NCBI GenBank assembly: GCA_964454675.1
Contig: CAYVUB010000014.1
Span: forward strand, 1-64,000
Source: CAYVUB01 sp964454675
GTDB taxonomy: Bacteria > Bacteroidota > Bacteroidia > Flavobacteriales > Flavobacteriaceae
Length of the DNA stretch: 64,000 nucleotides
Direction: 5' to 3'
The position numbers and the translations under genes were made by a program. This document shows, in pieces, positions 60,829 to 64,000 of the stretch; position 1 is the first letter of the stretch, and each line of letters opens with the position of its first letter. The notes under the pieces are model-generated. The model did not search any database. It was not told where the DNA came from and was given only the letters and a program-made list of their open reading frames with translations.

Positions 60829-61419
60829 ATGATTATGAGACACGAATTTATCACTGACTCTGTTTTAGTCAACAGTTACCTACAAGGAGACGAGAGCGCA
60901 CTTTCTGTTTTAATAGAAAGACACAAGCAAAAAATTTACAGTTTTATTTACTCAAAAGTTTATGACCGCGATGTTACTGAAGATATATTTCAGGATACGT
61001 TCATTAAAGTCATTAAAACTTTAAAACATGGCAAGTATAACGAGGAAGGTAAGTTTTTACCTTGGGTTATGCGTATAGCCCATAATCTGGTCATAGATCA
61101 TTTCAGGAGAAACAAACGGATGCCTAAGTTTGATAACTCGGGTGAATTTAGTATTTTTTCGGTACTGAGCGATTCTGCATTAACGATTGAAAAACAACTT
61201 ATTAAAGAGCAGGTAGAATGTGATTTGAGACGTTTGATAGAAGAGCTTCCTGAAGATCAAAAAGAAGTTTTAGTGATGCGCATGTATCAGGATTTGAGTT
61301 TTAAAGAAATTTCCGATTTGACAGGCGTAAGCATCAATACCGCTTTGGGACGTATGCGTTATGCATTGATTAATTTAAGAAAGGTCATTGAAAAAAATCA
61401 GATTGTTTTAACAAATTAA
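60829..61419 (+). CDS. ECF-type RNA polymerase sigma factor
   Basis: A sigma-70 family factor of the extracytoplasmic-function class. The frame is open from a GTG at 60814; ATGs at 60829 and 60835 are better starts, leaving about 195 residues. Region 2 is SVLIERHKQKIYSFIYSKVYDRDVTEDIFQDTFIKVIKTL with the -10-contacting helix after it (PWVMRIAHNLVIDHFRRNKR). Region 4 is LPEDQKEVLVMRMYQDLSFKEISDLTGVSINTALGRMRYAL. No classical anti-sigma factor lies next to it. A 47-codon ORF at 61477 follows, then a terminator. A small AGAAG/CTTCT hairpin lies just before the start. Confidence 0.93.
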   Translation: MIMRHEFITDSVLVNSYLQGDESALSVLIERHKQKIYSFIYSKVYDRDVTEDIFQDTFIKVIKTLKHGKYNEEGKFLPWVMRIAHNLVIDHFRRNKRMPKFDNSGEFSIFSVLSDSALTIEKQLIKEQVECDLRRLIEELPEDQKEVLVMRMYQDLSFKEISDLTGVSINTALGRMRYALINLRKVIEKNQIVLTN

Positions 61420-61476
61420 TGCAATAAAGTAAATTTTGCCTCGTTAGTAGTGTGTAATCACAAACCAAATTATTAT

Positions 61477-61620
61477 ATGGCAAAAATTTACTCTCAAAAA
61501 ACCCCAATCCAAAACGACCTCGTACCAAAAGAAGAAACTATTAATTTTCTTTTAAATTATTCTAAGGCTTTAAGTGTTATAAATTGTAATAAATTGAAGT
61601 TTGAAGCACTTCTAAATTAA
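61477..61620 (+). CDS. Small protein (47 residues) downstream of the ECF sigma factor
   Basis: A short open frame from the ATG at 61477 to TAA at 61618-61620, 57 bases after the sigma factor stop and ending 10 bases before a strong terminator. The product begins MAKIYSQKTPIQNDLVPKEE and ends LKFEALLN. It is basic at the N-terminus, with an amphipathic segment (ETINFLLNYSKALSVINCNK). Its position, the terminator and normal codon use support a real gene in the sigma factor operon. I recall similar small proteins behind such sigma factors in Flavobacteriia, but cannot verify that here. Function unknown; a regulator of the sigma factor is one option. Confidence 0.72.
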   Translation: MAKIYSQKTPIQNDLVPKEETINFLLNYSKALSVINCNKLKFEALLN

Positions 61621-61630
61621 AATTGGAAAA

Positions 61631-61658
61631 GTCCTGATAGCTCATCAGGACTTTTTTT
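61631..61658. terminator. Terminator of the sigma factor operon
   Basis: A perfect 8-bp stem (GTCCTGAT/ATCAGGAC), a 5-base loop and seven T. A four-A run before the stem means it can also act, more weakly, for the convergent endonuclease gene. Confidence 0.92.
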
Positions 61659-61678
61659 ATTCCCGTGAAAACGGGAAT
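61659..61678. repeat. Hairpin ATTCCCGT-GAAA-ACGGGAAT
   Basis: A perfect 8-bp stem with a GAAA loop, directly behind the sigma-operon terminator. It is related to the hairpin part of the dispersed repeat at 53442. Confidence 0.85.
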
Positions 61679-61721
61679 CTCATAGTCTTTAAGTTCAAAG
61701 TTGAACCAAATAAGGTAAAGT

Positions 61722-62378
61722 CTATTTTTTCTTTTTGTAATACTCATCCAAAACAGATTGCCTTCCAATGGTTTTGGTAATAATGTCTTTTTCCAAATTC
61801 CAGCCCCGAGCCGGTGAATATTCACGTCCGTACCATATAATCTGTAAGTGCAAATCGTTCCATAAATGTTTAGGGAACAACCGTTTGGCATCTTTTTCGG
61901 TTTGAACAACATTTTTTCCGTTACTTAAATTCCACCGGTACATCAATCTGTGAATATGCGTATCAACAGGAAACGCAGGAATACCAAAGGCTTGAGACAA
62001 TACAACAGCTGCAGTTTTATGGCCTACCGCAGGTAAGGCTTCCAGAGTTTCATAAGTTTGCGGGACTTGTCCGTCATATTTTTCAATAAGTATTTGTGAT
62101 AAGCCATAAATACCTTTACTTTTCATAGGCGATAGCCCGACAGGTTTAATAATTTCCCGTATATCTTCGACCGATAGCTTCACCATATCATAAGGATTAT
62201 CGGCTTTTGCAAAAAGTAAGGGCGTAATTTGATTGACACGTACATCGGTACTTTGGGCAGACATCAAAACAGCAATCAGCAGCGTGTAAGCATCTTTATG
62301 CTGCAACGGAACAGGAATAACAGGGTAGAGGTCATTTAATGTATTGATAACGAAATCTACCTTTTCTTGCTTGGTCAT
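61722..62378 (-). CDS. nth: Endonuclease III-like DNA glycosylase lacking the iron-sulfur cluster
   Basis: A 218-residue base-excision repair glycosylase/AP lyase. The helix-hairpin-helix is LPAVGHKTAAVVLSQAFG with catalytic Lys121, and VDTHIHRLMYRW carries catalytic Asp139 (E. coli Lys120/Asp138). MSAQSTDVRVNQITPLLF is a core match. E. coli Nth ends with four cysteines binding a 4Fe-4S cluster. Here the matching region (YGREYSPARGWNLEKDIIT, about 183-201) has none, and the whole protein has no cysteine. It lies convergent to the sigma operon and divergent from the Bcp gene, with 40 bp to the latter's start. Confidence 0.92.
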   Translation of the reverse strand: MTKQEKVDFVINTLNDLYPVIPVPLQHKDAYTLLIAVLMSAQSTDVRVNQITPLLFAKADNPYDMVKLSVEDIREIIKPVGLSPMKSKGIYGLSQILIEKYDGQVPQTYETLEALPAVGHKTAAVVLSQAFGIPAFPVDTHIHRLMYRWNLSNGKNVVQTEKDAKRLFPKHLWNDLHLQIIWYGREYSPARGWNLEKDIITKTIGRQSVLDEYYKKKK

Positions 62379-62418
62379 TTAATTGTATTTTTACGGAAAA
62401 ATCAAAGTTAGTGAAATT

Positions 62419-62877
62419 ATGACGAAACTAAAATCCGGGGATGCCGCTCCAAATTTTTCGGCAAAAGACGAACAGGGAAACACCATCACATTAAATAATT
62501 ACAAAGGAAAAAAGCTGATACTTTTCTTTTACCCAAAAGCCGGCACGCCTACATGTACGGTTGAAGCCTGTAATTTGAGCGATAATTATACGGTTTTAAA
62601 AGCTAAAGGTTACAGTATATTGGGTGTAAGTGCCGATAGCGCACAGCGGCAATTGAATTTTAAGAATAAGTTTAATTTCCCGTATCCGCTTATTGCCGAT
62701 ACAGATAAAGAAGTCATAAAAGCGTTTGATGTTTGGGGGCCGAAAAAGTTTATGGGGCGCACTTTTGACGGGATTCATCGTGTTACCTTCGTGATTGACG
62801 AAAACGGGATTATAGAGCGTGTGATAGACAAAGTACAATCAAAAGACCATGCGGCTCAGATACTGGAAATTGTTTAA
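62419..62877 (+). CDS. bcp: Thioredoxin-dependent thiol peroxidase (Bcp/PrxQ)
   Basis: A peroxiredoxin reducing hydrogen and lipid peroxides. The open frame begins at 62383, but the ATG at 62419 starts the normal domain (MTKLKSGDAAPNFSAKDEQGN) and gives 152 residues. Peroxidatic Cys46 lies in YPKAGTPTCT and resolving Cys51 in EACNLSD, the C-x4-C arrangement of PrxQ. The wording GTPTC replaces the usual NTPGC. The C-terminal GRTFDGIHRVTFVIDENG is typical. Cytosolic. Confidence 0.94.
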   Translation: MTKLKSGDAAPNFSAKDEQGNTITLNNYKGKKLILFFYPKAGTPTCTVEACNLSDNYTVLKAKGYSILGVSADSAQRQLNFKNKFNFPYPLIADTDKEVIKAFDVWGPKKFMGRTFDGIHRVTFVIDENGIIERVIDKVQSKDHAAQILEIV

Positions 62878-62900
62878 AAAGCGATAAAAAGAGGGTTTTC

Positions 62901-64000
62901 CTAATACAAAAACCCGAACAACCACAACGGAATTTTATTCCCGAAACCGTATTCGATAGTATCGGAAGCAATATAAGCCTTTTCAAGGGTTTCGATTTGC
63001 TTGTTTGTTTTCTTTTTCCCTCCGATTTCAAAGGTATATTTCTCATCTATCAGAAAATCGCCTTTTTCTGTATAAAGCAAATTATGCCTGTATTTGAGCT
63101 GATTGGCAAAAAATGTTTCCCGAAGATTTCCCTCATTGGCATTTTCCCGAGCCAAAAGATACGCTAAATTAGTGTTTTCCAGATAAACTTTAGACGGTTT
63201 TTGCAGTTTGCTTATTCCTCCCGATTCTTTGAACAGGTTGTGTGTCAGTCCGATTTCGTCTAAGTAATGAAAATACGACAAAAGCGTGGCTCTGTTGATT
63301 TGGATTTTTTGGCTTAACTTACTCACATTCGGAACAAAAGGAACAGACTGTGCAATGATAACCAGTAGTTGTCTGATACGGGAAATATAAGCCGTTTCGA
63401 CATTTCGTAAAAGCGGTAATTCTATTTCCAGCATCATATTGATAACTTCACTCAACCGCATCGGGTACAAATCGGGCTGTTCCCGATAAAAAGGATAATA
63501 TCCCTGTTTGAGATAGGTCTCAAAATGCTGAAACGGACGGATTTTTTCGTTGATTTTTGTCGCTTCTTCGAGATGATTTTCGAGTATCTGATTGAGTGTA
63601 AGCCTTTCAAAAACAATACCTGTTTCGACCGAAAGATATTCCCGAAACGAAAATCCCTGCATCGTATAAACCACTGCTCTACGGCTCAAATCGGCACGGG
63701 CATTGAGAATTTCCAAAAGAGAAGAACCCGTAAAAACTATTTTCAAAGCAGGATACGTATCATAAATATTTTTGAGTTCCTGTGCCCAACCGTCATATTT
63801 GTGTATTTCGTCCAGAAAAAGATATTTTCCTCCCTGTTGCTCAAACTCTCTTACCAGCTCCAAAAGCGAACGGTTATTTAACCAAACCGCATCTAAGCTG
63901 ATATACAACGTCTGTCCCGGTTCTTTTGAAAGATGCAGTTTGATGTATTGCAGTAAAAGTGTGGTTTTCCCTGTTCCTCTCGCTCCTTTGATACCGATTA
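62901..64000 (-). CDS. ATPase with DUF4143 (AAA_14), 5' end beyond the window
   Basis: The frame continues through the last base of the window, so the gene is cut and its start lies outside. A Walker A motif (IGIKGARGTGKTTLLL) is encoded at about 63998-63950. LFLDEIHKYDGW is Walker B, FTGSSLLEILNARADLSRRA is sensor 1, and the C-terminal half is DUF4143 (NLFKESGGISKLQKPSKVYLENTNLAYLL…NLRETFFANQL…DFLIDEKYTFEIG). The last part resembles a nuclease-like fold with GGKK. These ATPases are abundant in Bacteroidota and their function is unknown. At least 366 residues are present. A TTG at 63908 is not the real start. Confidence 0.9.
   Translation of the reverse strand, partial: IGIKGARGTGKTTLLLQYIKLHLSKEPGQTLYISLDAVWLNNRSLLELVREFEQQGGKYLFLDEIHKYDGWAQELKNIYDTYPALKIVFTGSSLLEILNARADLSRRAVVYTMQGFSFREYLSVETGIVFERLTLNQILENHLEEATKINEKIRPFQHFETYLKQGYYPFYREQPDLYPMRLSEVINMMLEIELPLLRNVETAYISRIRQLLVIIAQSVPFVPNVSKLSQKIQINRATLLSYFHYLDEIGLTHNLFKESGGISKLQKPSKVYLENTNLAYLLARENANEGNLRETFFANQLKYRHNLLYTEKGDFLIDEKYTFEIGGKKKTNKQIETLEKAYIASDTIEYGFGNKIPLWLFGFLY

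Noticed and set aside
62901..63908. DUF4143 ATPase as a complete gene starting at 63908
   Set aside because: The start would be a TTG downstream of the Walker A motif; the frame is open to the window end, so the gene is truncated.
62901..64000. Part of a defence system
   Set aside because: DUF4143 ATPases are common singletons in Bacteroidota, and no nuclease, methylase or toxin partner is visible in the window.

Overview
The window comes from a low-GC member of the Bacteroidota, most likely family Flavobacteriaceae. The evidence is a SusC/SusD polysaccharide-utilisation locus, fused CcsBA cytochrome maturation, BshB1 (bacillithiol), DUF4834, DUF6377 and OMP_b-brl_3 family proteins, promoters of the Bacteroidota type (TAnnTTTG at -7), scarce Shine-Dalgarno sequences, and an RF2 gene with the classical programmed frameshift. 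It looks like ordinary chromosome. I see no phage, insertion sequence, CRISPR array, toxin-antitoxin pair or recognisable defence island. One 100-N scaffold gap lies at 30327-30426.

Layout. 1-4.6 kb: an intradiol-dioxygenase-like exported protein, a group III truncated haemoglobin and fused CcsBA. 4.7-9.1 kb (minus): a tightly overlapping MBOAT/SGNH/SGNH operon, probably for O-acetylation of a surface glycan. 9.3-14.8 kb: a complete RND efflux operon (adaptor, pump, TolC-like channel). 14.8-26.4 kb: a polysaccharide-utilisation locus, with a divergent DUF6377 membrane regulator, a DUF5004-like lipoprotein, a SusE/F-position protein, SusC, SusD, a GH71/GH99-like enzyme and a SusB-like GH97 with the full inverting-enzyme glutamate set. 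26.6-28.7 kb: a PLP transsulfuration enzyme, bshB1 and tRNA-His. 28.9-33.3 kb: dihydrolipoyl dehydrogenase, the assembly gap, NDH-2, msrB with a DinB-like partner, and a small membrane protein. 33.4-39.9 kb: an outer-membrane barrel protein with a small cationic partner, an ArsC-family protein, HAD-prfB, threonine aldolase and ybaB. 40-44.7 kb: oligopeptidase B, then a cysteine-synthase-like enzyme beside an alpha-oxoamine synthase, a pair that may make the sulfonolipid base capnine. 44.7-50.4 kb: the DUF2339/DUF3999 membrane pair, a GNAT-like protein and an outer-membrane MetA-like protein. 50.7-56.5 kb: DUF4834, YfhO, a glycosyltransferase and a flippase, the last two bracketed by an inverted dispersed repeat. 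56.6-64 kb: a low-complexity exported protein, uvrA, an ECF sigma factor followed by an unlisted 47-residue ORF, a cysteine-free endonuclease III, Bcp peroxiredoxin and a DUF4143 ATPase cut by the window end.

Most interesting: the 47-residue ORF coupled to the ECF sigma factor; the adjacent candidate sulfonolipid genes; the clusterless endonuclease III; the polysaccharide-utilisation locus with a GH71/GH99 intermediate and a one-protein membrane regulator; and a family of hairpin-bearing dispersed repeats, one of which supplies the coded C-terminus of the YfhO protein. None is proven novel from sequence alone.

Functions rest on motif recognition by eye, without database searches. Start sites were moved where a signal peptide or domain start argued for an internal ATG.
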